This document shows positions 5,333 through 13,486 of a stretch of 23,870 nucleotides of DNA, piece by piece; position 1 is the stretch's first letter, and each line of letters starts with the position of its first letter. Under the pieces are notes generated by a model, which did not search any database, was not told the DNA's origin, and was given only the letters and a program-made list of their open reading frames with translations. The DNA comes from JAJFGI01 sp036397065. Its GTDB lineage: Bacteria > Pseudomonadota > Alphaproteobacteria > Kiloniellales > J153. A program made the translations under genes and the position numbers. The stretch covers positions 1 to 23,870 of the forward strand of contig DASWJP010000189.1 of assembly GCA_036397065.1 (NCBI GenBank), read 5' to 3'.

Positions 5333-6646
5333 ATGAACCGTGAAGAGATCGTGATGGTGTGTGCGCCGGATATCTCCGGCCAGGTCCGGGGGAAATCGTT
5401 CCCGCGCGCCGATCTGGAACGCCGGTCCCGGCGCGGCATCGGTTGGGTCCCCACCAACGTCCAGATCACCACTTTCAACTCGATCGCCGATTCACCATTC
5501 GGGTCGCTGGGCGATCTTCTGATGGTCCCCGATCCCGAAACCGAGGTTCGGGTAGATTTCGGCGATGGTACGCCGATCGAGCACTTCTTTCTGGGCAATA
5601 TCCTTTACACCGACGGCAGGCCCTGGGAATGCTGCCTGCGCGGCCGCCTGACCGAGGCACTCGAGGCCCTGCGCACGGAGACCGGGCTGGAGCTGAACAG
5701 CGCCTTCGAGATCGAGTTCCAGTTCCTGGACGATTCGCCCGGCTATGGGCCTGGGTTCAGCCTGACCGGCTTGCGGAAAAAGAAGCTTTTTGGGGAAACA
5801 TATCTCGCCGCGTTGCGGCAAGCCGGGGTCGCGCCGGACTCGTTTCTCAGGGAATGGGCCGCGCAGCAGTACGAAGTCACCATGCACCCCCAAATTGGCA
5901 TCAAGGCCGCCGATCACGCGCTGCTGATCCGGGAGCTGGCGCGGGCAACCGCCGCGCGCCTGGACGACCCCGTAACCTTCACGCCAATCCGCGACCCGGC
6001 CGGCGCCGGCAATGGTGTCCATATCCATATGAGCCTGGTCGATGGGGCTGGGAAACCTGCGACCTACGATGCCGGCGGTATCGGCGGCCTGAGCGAGATT
6101 GCCGGGCAATTCGTCGCCGGCATCCTGTATCATCTTCCCAGCATCACCGCGCTGGTGGCGCCGAGCCTGATCTCCTATGCCCGCCTGACCCCGCACCGCT
6201 GGAGTGCGGCCTTCAACAACCTCGGCCTGCGGGATCGGGAGGCTTCCATGCGCATCTGCCCGGTTGCAGAGCTGCCCGGCATGGATGTTGCGCAGCAGTT
6301 CAATGTGGAGTTCCGCGCCGGCGATTCCGCGGCCAGCCCGCATCTGCAACTGGCCTCGCTGGTTTTCGCCGGGCTCGATGGCATCCGGAATCGAATGAAA
6401 CCGCCGGCGCCGACGGAGGAAGACCTCTCCCTGTTGAGTGCGAAAGATCTGGGGAAACGCGGCTTTGTCCGTTTGCCGGAATCCTTGCCCGAGGCGCTTG
6501 ACCGCCTGGAAAAATCCGAGGCCGTCAAGTCGTGGTTCGGCGAGTTATTCCTCGAAGTCTACCTTAAGCACAAGCGCGGCGAGCTGAAATTCCTCGACGG
6601 CAAGACGGTGAAGGAAGCCTGCCGGCTTTACGAACAGGTCTATTGA
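5333..6646 (+). CDS. Glutamine-synthetase-like ligase (gamma-glutamyl-type, GlnT/PuuA-like)
   Basis: The 437-residue product has the glutamine synthetase plan. The N-terminal beta-grasp segment contains PDISGQVRGKSFP. Catalytic elements follow: FEIEFQFLD (metal-binding E-x-E), QQYEVTMHP, NGVHIHMSL (the H-x-H loop that binds ATP and metal), and the ISYARLTPHRWSAAFNNLG and DREASMRI region that binds phosphate and substrate. The classic GS flap and adenylylation-loop signatures are not recognisable. This fits the branch that joins glutamate to amines other than ammonia, or a GS-fold ligase of unknown substrate. The start at 5333 was chosen because the conserved N-terminus begins there, downstream of the candidate promoter. 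The aminotransferase follows within 5 bp, and the transporter and amide-type hydrolases nearby suggest a ligate-then-hydrolyse catabolic scheme. Confidence 0.85.
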   Translation: MNREEIVMVCAPDISGQVRGKSFPRADLERRSRRGIGWVPTNVQITTFNSIADSPFGSLGDLLMVPDPETEVRVDFGDGTPIEHFFLGNILYTDGRPWECCLRGRLTEALEALRTETGLELNSAFEIEFQFLDDSPGYGPGFSLTGLRKKKLFGETYLAALRQAGVAPDSFLREWAAQQYEVTMHPQIGIKAADHALLIRELARATAARLDDPVTFTPIRDPAGAGNGVHIHMSLVDGAGKPATYDAGGIGGLSEIAGQFVAGILYHLPSITALVAPSLISYARLTPHRWSAAFNNLGLRDREASMRICPVAELPGMDVAQQFNVEFRAGDSAASPHLQLASLVFAGLDGIRNRMKPPAPTEEDLSLLSAKDLGKRGFVRLPESLPEALDRLEKSEAVKSWFGELFLEVYLKHKRGELKFLDGKTVKEACRLYEQVY

Positions 6647-6651
6647 TCCCC

Positions 6652-7965
6652 ATGACGCTCTATCAAAGGGACCAACGCGCCCTTTCCAAGCTGCAGAAGC
6701 TGCGCTTCTTTCCGCTCGCCGTGACCGGTGGCGAGGGCAGCTACCTGACACATGAGGATGGCCGCCGTCTGCTCGATTTTTCCGCCTCCTGGGGCGCGGT
6801 CAGCCTGGGCCATGGCCATCCCGCCGTTCGCGAGGCCGTGAACCGGGCGCTTTCTAGCCAGGCTGGTGCCAGCACGCTATCGGCGGCAAACGCACCCGCC
6901 GTCACGCTTGCCGAAGCCCTGCTGGCACGCATACCGGGCGGTGGCGAGCGGCGGGTCTGGCTCGGCCATTCCGGCTCGGATGCCAACGAAACCGTCGCCC
7001 GGGCGGTGGTCGCCGCGACCGGCCGGCCGCGGATCATTTCTTTTGCCGGCGCCTACCATGGCGGCACGGCGGGTTCCATGGCGATCTCCGCCCACGGCGT
7101 GCAGAAGCATGCCGCGCGGGCTTCGGGCCTGCATGTCATCCCCTATCCCGATCCTTACCGCCCCTATCGGGACGATCCAACCGGCGGCCGGATCGTCGAC
7201 GAGTTGGAGACCGCGTTTCAAGGCGACTGCCCGCCGAACGAGGTGGCGGCGCTGTTCATCGAGCCGATCATGTCCGACGGCGGCTTGATCGTGCCGCCGC
7301 CCGGCTTCATGAAGCGCCTGACCAAGCTTTGCCGATCCCACGGAATTCTGGTGGTCAGCGATGAGGTCAAAGTCGGCATGGGGCGTTCCGGGCGTTTCAA
7401 TTGCATCGAACACGAGGCGGTCGAACCAGACATCGTCGTGCTCGGCAAGGGGCTGGGCGGGGGCCTGCCGATCTCGGCGGCGATTGGCCCGGCGCCGGTC
7501 ATGGACTTCGCCGCCTCCTTCTCCATGCAGACGCTGCACGGCAACGCGGTCTGCGCCTCGGCGGGCCTGGCGGTACTCGAAACGATCGAGGCTGAGGGCT
7601 TGATGAAGAATGCGGCCGAAGTCGGCGCGGCGCTGCAAGACGGCCTGAGAGCGCTCGCCCAACGCCACCCGATGATCGGCGACGTGCGCGGGCGCGGCCT
7701 GGCGGTCGGCGTGGAACTGGTCACCGACCGGCAGACCCGCGCGCCCGCGACGAAGCAGACCGCGCAACTCGTCTATCGCGCCTTCGAGCTCGGTCTGGTG
7801 CTCTATTACGTTGGCGCGCAATCCAACGTACTGGAAATGACCCCGCCGCTGAACCTGAGCGCCGGCGAGGCGGCGGAGGCGCTCACGATCCTGGATCGCG
7901 CACTGACCGACCTCGCCGAGGGCCGCGTGGCGGACAACATCGCGGACGGCTTCGAGGGCTGGTAG
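6652..7965 (+). CDS. Class III (PLP-dependent) aminotransferase
   Basis: The 437-residue protein is a fold-type I, class III aminotransferase. Visible motifs are the N-terminal GSYLTHEDGRRLLDFSASWG, the SGSDANETVARA phosphate-cup region, AYHGGTAGSM, FIEPIMSDGG, VVSDEVKVGMGRSGRF (with the Asp that contacts the PLP ring nitrogen) and LGKGLGGGLPISA, where the Lys forms the Schiff base. Relatives transfer the omega-amino group of ornithine, GABA, beta-alanine or similar amines, or isomerise glutamate semialdehyde. The substrate here is unknown. A TTG at 6643 overlaps the ligase stop and could be the start; the ATG at 6652 is preferred. The gene is the second of a tight pair with the ligase and runs convergent to the hydrolase gene 25 bp away. 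Confidence 0.88.
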   Translation: MTLYQRDQRALSKLQKLRFFPLAVTGGEGSYLTHEDGRRLLDFSASWGAVSLGHGHPAVREAVNRALSSQAGASTLSAANAPAVTLAEALLARIPGGGERRVWLGHSGSDANETVARAVVAATGRPRIISFAGAYHGGTAGSMAISAHGVQKHAARASGLHVIPYPDPYRPYRDDPTGGRIVDELETAFQGDCPPNEVAALFIEPIMSDGGLIVPPPGFMKRLTKLCRSHGILVVSDEVKVGMGRSGRFNCIEHEAVEPDIVVLGKGLGGGLPISAAIGPAPVMDFAASFSMQTLHGNAVCASAGLAVLETIEAEGLMKNAAEVGAALQDGLRALAQRHPMIGDVRGRGLAVGVELVTDRQTRAPATKQTAQLVYRAFELGLVLYYVGAQSNVLEMTPPLNLSAGEAAEALTILDRALTDLAEGRVADNIADGFEGW

Positions 7966-7990
7966 CGGCCCGCCCGCCAACGGCCGCCGG

Positions 7991-8662
7991 TCAGTTTGGA
8001 AAAAAGCTCAACGCCTCGTCGAGCTGGACGACATGGCAATAGATCATGTTGATGATCTCCAACTCGTGACGGTGCAGCTCCATGGTGGCGGCGGCGCAGC
8101 AATCCTCGACGACTACGACGCCGAAGCTTTCGTCGACCAAGCTGCGCACAGAGGATGACACGCACTGGTCGGTGAAAATTCCAGTGACCACCACGTCTTT
8201 GATCCCCATGTTGTGCAGCAGTAAACGCAAGTTGGTGCCGGTCAGAGCGCTGTCGGTGGTCTTGGTGATGACGATTTCGTCACCCCTGGGCGCCAGTTCC
8301 GGAACGACTTGGCTGTCCGGACGATCCTTAGGCAGCAGCAGGTAGTTGAAACCGGGCTTTTTCTGGCTCAGCGAGCGATCGCGGCCGTCGATCTTGTGGC
8401 AGGCGATGCGGGCGAAGATCACCTCGACGCCGCGCTTGCGGCATTCCGCGATCATCCTGGCGTTGTTCGGAATTACGACATCGCGCATGCGCTTGTAGAA
8501 CGGCTGCCAGCGGGTGGTCTCCTCCGGCGTATTCTTGTCTTCGAGATAAGTCGATTGGATGTCGATCACCAGAAGCGCCGTCGTCTTGGGGTCAAGAACG
8601 ATATCGTCCGGCTGCTCGGCCGTGGCGTAGTAGAATGACCGGTGGGCGGTCTTCCAACCCAT
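7991..8662 (-). CDS. Isochorismatase-family cysteine hydrolase 1
   Basis: The 223-residue enzyme has the isochorismatase/amidase catalytic triad: Asp34 in LLVIDIQ, Lys134 in ITKTTDSAL and Cys167 in FTDQCVSSSVRS. The family includes nicotinamidase, N-carbamoylsarcosine amidase, ureidoacrylate hydrolase and biuret hydrolase, all cutting C-N bonds of small amides or ureido compounds. True isochorismatases lack the cysteine, so amide hydrolysis is likely. GRDRSL (93-98) is shared with the second copy at 13487. The ATG overlaps the stop of livM by one base and has GGAG upstream, so it is the last gene of the transporter operon. This implies that its substrate is, or comes from, the imported compound. 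Confidence 0.85.
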   Translation of the reverse strand: MGWKTAHRSFYYATAEQPDDIVLDPKTTALLVIDIQSTYLEDKNTPEETTRWQPFYKRMRDVVIPNNARMIAECRKRGVEVIFARIACHKIDGRDRSLSQKKPGFNYLLLPKDRPDSQVVPELAPRGDEIVITKTTDSALTGTNLRLLLHNMGIKDVVVTGIFTDQCVSSSVRSLVDESFGVVVVEDCCAAATMELHRHELEIINMIYCHVVQLDEALSFFPN

Positions 8663-9687
8663 TATCCATTCTCCTTCTTACGCGTGCGCCGGGCCAATAT
8701 CGCGCCGATTTCGTGCGTCGCGAAGAGGCCACCCGGGCGCAGCACCAGGACTGCGATCATGGCCAGTGCCAGCACGATCTCGGTCAGCCCGACGACTTGT
8801 TCCGCGAAGATTTTAGCCTGATTGATCCCGGCCTCAAGCGCGCGCAAGCTTTCGAAGGTGACGGTGACGATGATCGTGCCGAACACCGCACCGGTCACCG
8901 TGCTGGCTCCGCCGATCACCAGCATACCGAGGATCACGAAGGTCTCCTTCAGGAAGAAGGCCTTGGGCGAGAACGAGGTGATGAAGTGACCCCACAGGGC
9001 GCCGCCGATCCCGGCGAAGAGCGCGCTCAGGATGAAGGCCTGCCAGCGCAGGCGTGGAATATGGGCGCCCATGGCACCGGCCGCCACCTCGTCATCGCGG
9101 CTGGAGCGGAGCAGCAATCCGGTCCGCGACTCCTTAAAGGCGACCGCCGCGACAATCGCCAGAATCGCAGCGCCTGCGGCCAAGTTCAGATCGGTCGCCC
9201 GCGGCAGGCCGAACAGAGTCCGGGGGCCGTTCGTGACCTCGCTCCAATGGGTCATGACAGTATGGAGCACGACCAGGAGCGCGAAGGAGGTGATAACGGC
9301 GGCCGCATCTGAGAGTCGCATCAGCGGATAGGACACCGCCGCCGCCACCGCCGCCGCCACCAGCCCGCCGATCAGGATCGCCACGTATGGGGACAACTCG
9401 ATACCCGCGACGATCGGATAGAGATCGGGTAGCGACATGCCCTTCATCCGGATCGGTATGGTCAGGACCGCCGTGGTATAGGCGCCGATTCCCATGAATC
9501 CGATATGCGCAAAGCTGAGGATGCCGGAGTTGCCCATGAACACTTGCAACCCCAGCACCAGCACCAGGGCGATGCAGAGGTTGATCGCGATACGGTCGAA
9601 AAGGCGCACGCCGAGCAAGTTGGTAGTCACCACCACGACCAGGACCAGGCCGCTCAGGATCGCGATTGTCGTGAGGTTCTTGACCAT
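8662..9687 (-). CDS. livM: Branched-chain-amino-acid-type ABC transporter permease, LivM-like
   Basis: A 341-residue, highly hydrophobic protein with about nine or ten membrane segments. It has the LivM signature region GNSGILSFAHIGFMGIGAY near residue 52 and a cytoplasmic-coupling EKSRTG-like segment (here KESRTGLLLRSSRDDEVAAGAMG). The GIGGALWGHFITSFSP loop and the late GGASTVTGAVFGT segment are also typical of this permease. It would pair with LivH to form the channel in the inner membrane. The C-terminus ends in a basic, charged tail (RRTRKKENG). It lies 7 bp after livH in the operon. The liv names describe the transporter family; the substrate of this copy is not known. Confidence 0.9.
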   Translation of the reverse strand: MVKNLTTIAILSGLVLVVVVTTNLLGVRLFDRIAINLCIALVLVLGLQVFMGNSGILSFAHIGFMGIGAYTTAVLTIPIRMKGMSLPDLYPIVAGIELSPYVAILIGGLVAAAVAAAVSYPLMRLSDAAAVITSFALLVVLHTVMTHWSEVTNGPRTLFGLPRATDLNLAAGAAILAIVAAVAFKESRTGLLLRSSRDDEVAAGAMGAHIPRLRWQAFILSALFAGIGGALWGHFITSFSPKAFFLKETFVILGMLVIGGASTVTGAVFGTIIVTVTFESLRALEAGINQAKIFAEQVVGLTEIVLALAMIAVLVLRPGGLFATHEIGAILARRTRKKENG

Positions 9688-9694
9688 GTTCGCA

Positions 9695-10585
9695 CTATGT
9701 CCGTTGGCCCGAAGCCGGGCCCCTGATCAGGCCCTGAGGCCGCCACAGCAGGATCAAGATCACCAGGCTGAAGGTGAAGGCGTCGCGGAATTTGAGCAGG
9801 TCCTGCGGCAGGGTGAAGTTGAGCGTGGTATCCATGAAGGCGAGCAGGAAACCGCCGAGCACCGCGCCCTGGAGGCTGCGCATGCCGCCGATGACCGTGG
9901 CGATGAAGGCGATCAGCAGCGGCTCCAAGCCAATGCCCGGCACCACGGCGCCGATCCGCCCGATCCAGAGCATGGACACCACCCCCGCCAGCAGGCCGCT
10001 GATCGCGAAGGCCGAGGAGATGATCAGATTGGCCGGCACACCAAGCATGCGCGCCATGGTGAAGTTGGTTGCCGCCGCCCGCATGGCGATACCCAGGACC
10101 GTGCGGCGCATCAACCAGGAAAACAGCGCCAGCAAGACCACCGCCGCGGCGATGGTGATCAGGTTCCGCGCCGGGGTGATGACGCCGGCGAATTGAACAG
10201 TCTCCGAGAAAATCTCGGGCAGCGGTACGTTGCGCGGTCGCGGCGAAATGAACAGAAGCGCCGCGTTCTGCAGCAGCGTCGAGAACGCAAAGGAGGTGAT
10301 CAGCACTGCTGTCACCGATTTGGCCCGGACCGGCCGGAACGCGACGTAGTCTGTGGTGATACCGGCCGCAATCGCCATCAGCACCGCGACCGCCGCCATG
10401 ACCAGCCAAGGCAGCCCGAACCCGCTGGTCAGGTACATCGTGTAGCCCGCCACCATGATCAGCTCGCCGTAGGCGAAGTTGACCAGGCGCAGGATGCCGT
10501 AGACGATGACCAGACCCAGTGCCATCAGGGCATAGGCGCCACCGAGGCTGAGCACGTCGATCATGAACTGGAGAAAGAAGCTCAT
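9695..10585 (-). CDS. livH: Branched-chain-amino-acid-type ABC transporter permease, LivH-like
   Basis: A 296-residue integral membrane protein with about eight helices. It has the LivH hallmarks: the early SLGGAYALMALGLVIVYG and VNFAYGELIMVAGY segments (the second is the family's NFAHG-like motif), a central GIAMRAAATNFTMARMLG coupling-helix region, and late IGGMRSLQGAVLGGF. It forms the second half of the membrane channel with LivM. The gene lies between livF (4-bp gap) and livM (7-bp gap), so all are translated from one mRNA. Nothing in the sequence is unusual for the family. Confidence 0.9.
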   Translation of the reverse strand: MSFFLQFMIDVLSLGGAYALMALGLVIVYGILRLVNFAYGELIMVAGYTMYLTSGFGLPWLVMAAVAVLMAIAAGITTDYVAFRPVRAKSVTAVLITSFAFSTLLQNAALLFISPRPRNVPLPEIFSETVQFAGVITPARNLITIAAAVVLLALFSWLMRRTVLGIAMRAAATNFTMARMLGVPANLIISSAFAISGLLAGVVSMLWIGRIGAVVPGIGLEPLLIAFIATVIGGMRSLQGAVLGGFLLAFMDTTLNFTLPQDLLKFRDAFTFSLVILILLWRPQGLIRGPASGQRT

Positions 10586-10589
10586 CCGA

Positions 10590-11297
10590 TCAACCCGCCA
10601 GATAGAGTGCTTTGAGGTCGGTCGCGGCAGCGATCTCCGCCGCCGTGCCTTCGGCCGCGATTCGGCCCAGGCGCATGACGTACGCCCGATCGGCCACGGC
10701 CAGCGCCTTCGAGGCGTTCTGCTCGACCAGCAGGATCGTGAGTCCGTAGGCCTTAAGCCGCGCGATCATCTCGAAAATCTGGTCGACGATGGTTGGCGCG
10801 AGGCCGAGCGAAGGCTCGTCCAGCAGCAGGATACGCGGCCGCGACATCATCGCACGGGCGATGACCAGCATCTGTTGCTCGCCGCCCGACAGCGTGCCCG
10901 CCGGTTGGCCACGACGTTCGGCGAGAACCGGGAACATTTCAAACATCCTGGCCCGGTCCTCGGCGACGCCTTCGGTGTCATGCCTGCGGGTATAGGCGCC
11001 GAGTTGCAGGTTCTCATCGACTGTAAGGTCGGGGAACACGTCACGGGTCTCCGGCACTGTCGCGACGCCCCGGCGCGCCATGACCTCGGGCCGCGCCGAG
11101 GTGACATCCGCGCCATCCAACCGGATCGACCCGGCGCTGGCCGAGAGGGCGCCGGCAATGCACATCAGGGCCGAGGATTTGCCGGCCCCGTTCGCGCCGA
11201 GCAAGGTGACGAGTTCGCCTTCCGACAGGTTCAGCGAAACGTCGCGCACCGCCTGGATCGCGCCATAGGCGACCTGAAGGCCGGTGACCTCAAGCAT
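10590..11297 (-). CDS. livF: ABC transporter ATP-binding protein, LivF-like
   Basis: The 235-residue ATPase carries Walker A GANGAGKSS near residue 34, the ABC signature LSGGEQQMLVIARAM near 136, and Walker B ILLLDEPSLGLAP, followed by the EQNASKAL H-loop region in which the usual switch histidine position reads as the Gln-Asn type common in LivF. The length matches LivF (about 235). It drives import together with LivG. Its start overlaps the end of livG by 8 bp, which indicates coupled translation. Confidence 0.9.
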   Translation of the reverse strand: MLEVTGLQVAYGAIQAVRDVSLNLSEGELVTLLGANGAGKSSALMCIAGALSASAGSIRLDGADVTSARPEVMARRGVATVPETRDVFPDLTVDENLQLGAYTRRHDTEGVAEDRARMFEMFPVLAERRGQPAGTLSGGEQQMLVIARAMMSRPRILLLDEPSLGLAPTIVDQIFEMIARLKAYGLTILLVEQNASKALAVADRAYVMRLGRIAAEGTAAEIAAATDLKALYLAG

Positions 11298-12030
11298 AGG
11301 CCGCCTCCGCGCCGGTGCCCAGATAGGCTTCGATCACCACCGGGTCGGCGCGCACGCTGTCCTTGTCGCCCTCGGCGATGGTGCGGCCCGAGGCGAGCAC
11401 GTGCAGGCGCCTGCAGAGCCGCATGATCAACCCCATATCATGGTCGATGATCAGCAGGCTCAAGCCGCGGGACTCGGGAAAGGTCTCCAGGATCGACAGC
11501 AATCCGGCGGTTTCCGCCTCGTTCATGCCGGCGGCCGGCTCGTCGAGCAAAAGAAACTTTGGGTCGGCCGCGAGCGCCCGCGCGATCTCCACGCGGCGCT
11601 TATCGCCGTAGCTGAGCCCAACAGCCAAATCCTCCGCCCGCGCCTCCAATCCGAACTCGGTGAGCAGGGTGCGCGCCTTGTCCCTCGCCGCGCCGCGGCC
11701 GTGGCCGTGCGCCAGCGCCGCGGCCTCGACATTCTCGGCCACGGTCAGGTTGTTGAAGAGCCGGACGACCTGGAACGTGCGGGCGATGCCGCGCAGTGCG
11801 ACATCCCGTGGCGAAAACCCGGTGAGGTCGTCCTCGCCGCAGAGAATCCGGCCGGCCGCCAGGGGGACCTGGCCGGTGATCGCGTTAACCAGTGTGGTCT
11901 TGCCGGAACCATTGGGCCCGATCAATCCGAGGATCTCGCCCGGAGCAAGGGCCAGAGATACGCTGTCGAGCGCGCGCAGGCCCGAAAACTCGACAGATAC
12001 GTCGATAGCTCGCAGCGAATCATCAAGCAT
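11290..12030 (-). CDS. livG: ABC transporter ATP-binding protein, LivG-like
   Basis: The 246-residue ATPase has Walker A GPNGSGKTTL near residue 38, the signature LSYGDKRRVEIARAL near 138 (the LSYG variant is typical of LivG), Walker B FLLLDEPAAGMN, and the switch histidine in IIDHDMGLIM. It is the partner ATPase of LivF. It is separated from livK by a 57-bp gap holding a perfect 30-bp palindrome, which probably lowers its expression relative to the binding protein. Its 3' end overlaps livF. Confidence 0.9.
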   Translation of the reverse strand: MLDDSLRAIDVSVEFSGLRALDSVSLALAPGEILGLIGPNGSGKTTLVNAITGQVPLAAGRILCGEDDLTGFSPRDVALRGIARTFQVVRLFNNLTVAENVEAAALAHGHGRGAARDKARTLLTEFGLEARAEDLAVGLSYGDKRRVEIARALAADPKFLLLDEPAAGMNEAETAGLLSILETFPESRGLSLLIIDHDMGLIMRLCRRLHVLASGRTIAEGDKDSVRADPVVIEAYLGTGAEAAYA

Positions 12031-12048
12031 GAGATTTCGTACAAAATA

Positions 12049-12078
12049 TGACGCCGGGGCGATATCGCCCCGGCGTCA
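12049..12078 (-). terminator. Perfect 30-bp palindrome between livK and livG, partial terminator or mRNA-stabilising hairpin
   Basis: Two exact 15-bp arms, TGACGCCGGGGCGAT and its reverse complement, meet without a loop base. On the minus strand the hairpin lies 9 bp after the livK stop and is followed by ATATTTTG, a short T-rich run. This arrangement after a periplasmic binding-protein gene normally lets most transcripts end, or protects the upstream mRNA, so the binding protein is made in excess. Confidence 0.75.
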
Positions 12079-12087
12079 CGGAATCGA

Positions 12088-13263
12088 TTACGGGTTGGGT
12101 ATGCTCGCGGGACGGCGCCAGCCGAGGAAGCTCGGCTTGCCGGCGTTCAGCTCGACCAGCACGGCCGCCTTGTCGGGCGCATGGCCGCCGGCGGCATCCT
12201 GGTACTCCAGATCGCCGGTCAGCAGCTTGAACTCGCCTTCCTCAAGCGCCTTGGCCACTGCCGCGCCATCGGTCGTGCCGGCCATCTTCACGGCTTCCGC
12301 CATAAGCATGACGGTATCCCAACCGGTGGCGACGAAGGAGGTGTCCGGGTCTTCGTTGTACATCGCCTTGTAGAGGTCGATGAATTTCGGCATGTCCGGA
12401 TGCGCCTCCGGTCCCATCCAGGTATGGGTCACGAAATAGATGTCGTTACCCAGTTTCTCGCCCAACGCCTCATGGATCGCCGGGTCGTCATAAGAGTCGC
12501 CGCCCAGAACCGGCGCGTCGTAGCCAACTTCGCGCAGGGCCCGGATCATGACCGCGATATCGGTGCCATAGGAGGAGATAAAGATCACGTCCGGCTTCGT
12601 GCCCAGCGCCTGGAGGCGGGAGAGCTGCGCCGAGAAATCGTTGTCCCCGTTAGTATAGGTATCCTCAAGTATGATTTCGCCGCCGATCGTCTTGAAGTGC
12701 TCGACGAAATATTTCGATAGCGACTTGGTGTAGGCGATGAACTGGTCGGTGACTACATAGGCCGTTTTCCAGCCGCGTTCCGTGAAGGCATAGTCCGCCG
12801 CCGTCGCGCCCATGGTGGTGTTCCACATGGACAGCGTGAACTGCTTGTCGCCAAGCGACCAGGAACTGTAGAGCGGGTCGGACGCGCAGGTCGAAATGCC
12901 GACCAGGCCCGCCGCCTGAGCTTCGCGGCTGGCCGGGCCGCCGAAGTCGAAATCGCAGGGCGCGATGATCAGCTGGGCACCCTTGTCGATCAGCTCGACC
13001 GCCACGTTACCGACGGTGACCGGATCAGATTTGCCATCGATATTCACGAACGTGACCTTCTTGCCGAGCAGGCCGCCGGCGTCGTTCAGGGCCTTCACGG
13101 CGACCTGGGCTCCCTTGAAGCCCGGAGTATCCAGCGGCGCCTGCACACCTGTCAGGCTCAGCGCACCGCCGATTACGATCTCATCGCTGGCCGCCTCCGC
13201 GGGGCCCGCGAACAGTAGCGCCGCGAGGCCGGCATACGCCAGCATGCTCTTCCGGTTTGTCAT
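12088..13263 (-). CDS. livK: Periplasmic substrate-binding protein, LivK-like
   Basis: The 391-residue protein starts with a Sec signal peptide (basic MTNRK, a hydrophobic stretch, and probable cleavage after AEA near residue 24). The mature part begins DEIVIGGALSLTG, the usual first strand of type I periplasmic binding proteins, and continues with FKGAQVAVKALNDAGGLLGKKV and the GNVAVELIDKGAQLIIAPCDF region. Pfam's Peripla_BP_6 layout fits. In this family a conserved pocket binds the alpha-amino and carboxyl groups of amino acids, but members also bind amides, urea and aromatic acids, so the ligand is open. It is the first gene of the transporter operon, with a 57-bp hairpin-containing gap before livG. 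Confidence 0.9.
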   Translation of the reverse strand: MTNRKSMLAYAGLAALLFAGPAEAASDEIVIGGALSLTGVQAPLDTPGFKGAQVAVKALNDAGGLLGKKVTFVNIDGKSDPVTVGNVAVELIDKGAQLIIAPCDFDFGGPASREAQAAGLVGISTCASDPLYSSWSLGDKQFTLSMWNTTMGATAADYAFTERGWKTAYVVTDQFIAYTKSLSKYFVEHFKTIGGEIILEDTYTNGDNDFSAQLSRLQALGTKPDVIFISSYGTDIAVMIRALREVGYDAPVLGGDSYDDPAIHEALGEKLGNDIYFVTHTWMGPEAHPDMPKFIDLYKAMYNEDPDTSFVATGWDTVMLMAEAVKMAGTTDGAAVAKALEEGEFKLLTGDLEYQDAAGGHAPDKAAVLVELNAGKPSFLGWRRPASIPNP

Positions 13264-13486
13264 TGTTTTCTCCCTGTTTCCGTGGCCGGGCTGTTACCGG
13301 GCCCTGACCAATCCGTTCAAAGTATCTGAATCTTTGGACAATACAAAATTGAAAATCCTCGATCCTATATACCAAATCGCCGTCGGCACCGCTCGGGAAT
13401 GCCGGTTGACGGCGGGCGGCCTCCGGCATTCAATCGCACCGGCGAATTGGAGGCACCGACCGCGAATATTTCTTTCGGAGATATGG
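13264..13486. promoter_or_regulatory. Divergent control region between livK and hydrolase 2
   Basis: This 223-bp gap must hold the promoters of the leftward transporter operon and the rightward hydrolase gene. Its middle (13320-13376) is strikingly AT-rich for this DNA and contains TATATA at 13366-13371. On the minus strand GATACT is a possible -10 for livK, but I could not find a convincing -35. The operator-like site at 13334-13346 lies within the AT-rich part. Confidence 0.5.
13334..13346. promoter_or_regulatory. Operator-like site related to the palindrome at 5231-5243
   Basis: TTGGACAATACAA agrees with TTGGATTATCCAA at 10 of 13 positions and keeps the TTGGA and CAA ends. It is an imperfect palindrome. 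A further TTGG half-site (read on the minus strand as TTGGTATA) lies at 13368-13375. Confidence 0.3.

Noticed and set aside
9494..10615. Open frame of 373 codons on the plus strand across the permease genes
   Set aside because: Antisense to livM and livH; Gln/His/Arg/Asp-rich low-complexity product, a GC-driven shadow.
12965..13486. N-terminal extension of hydrolase 2 upstream of 13487
   Set aside because: It would be antisense to livK and cross the divergent control region; GGAG before 13487 marks the start.
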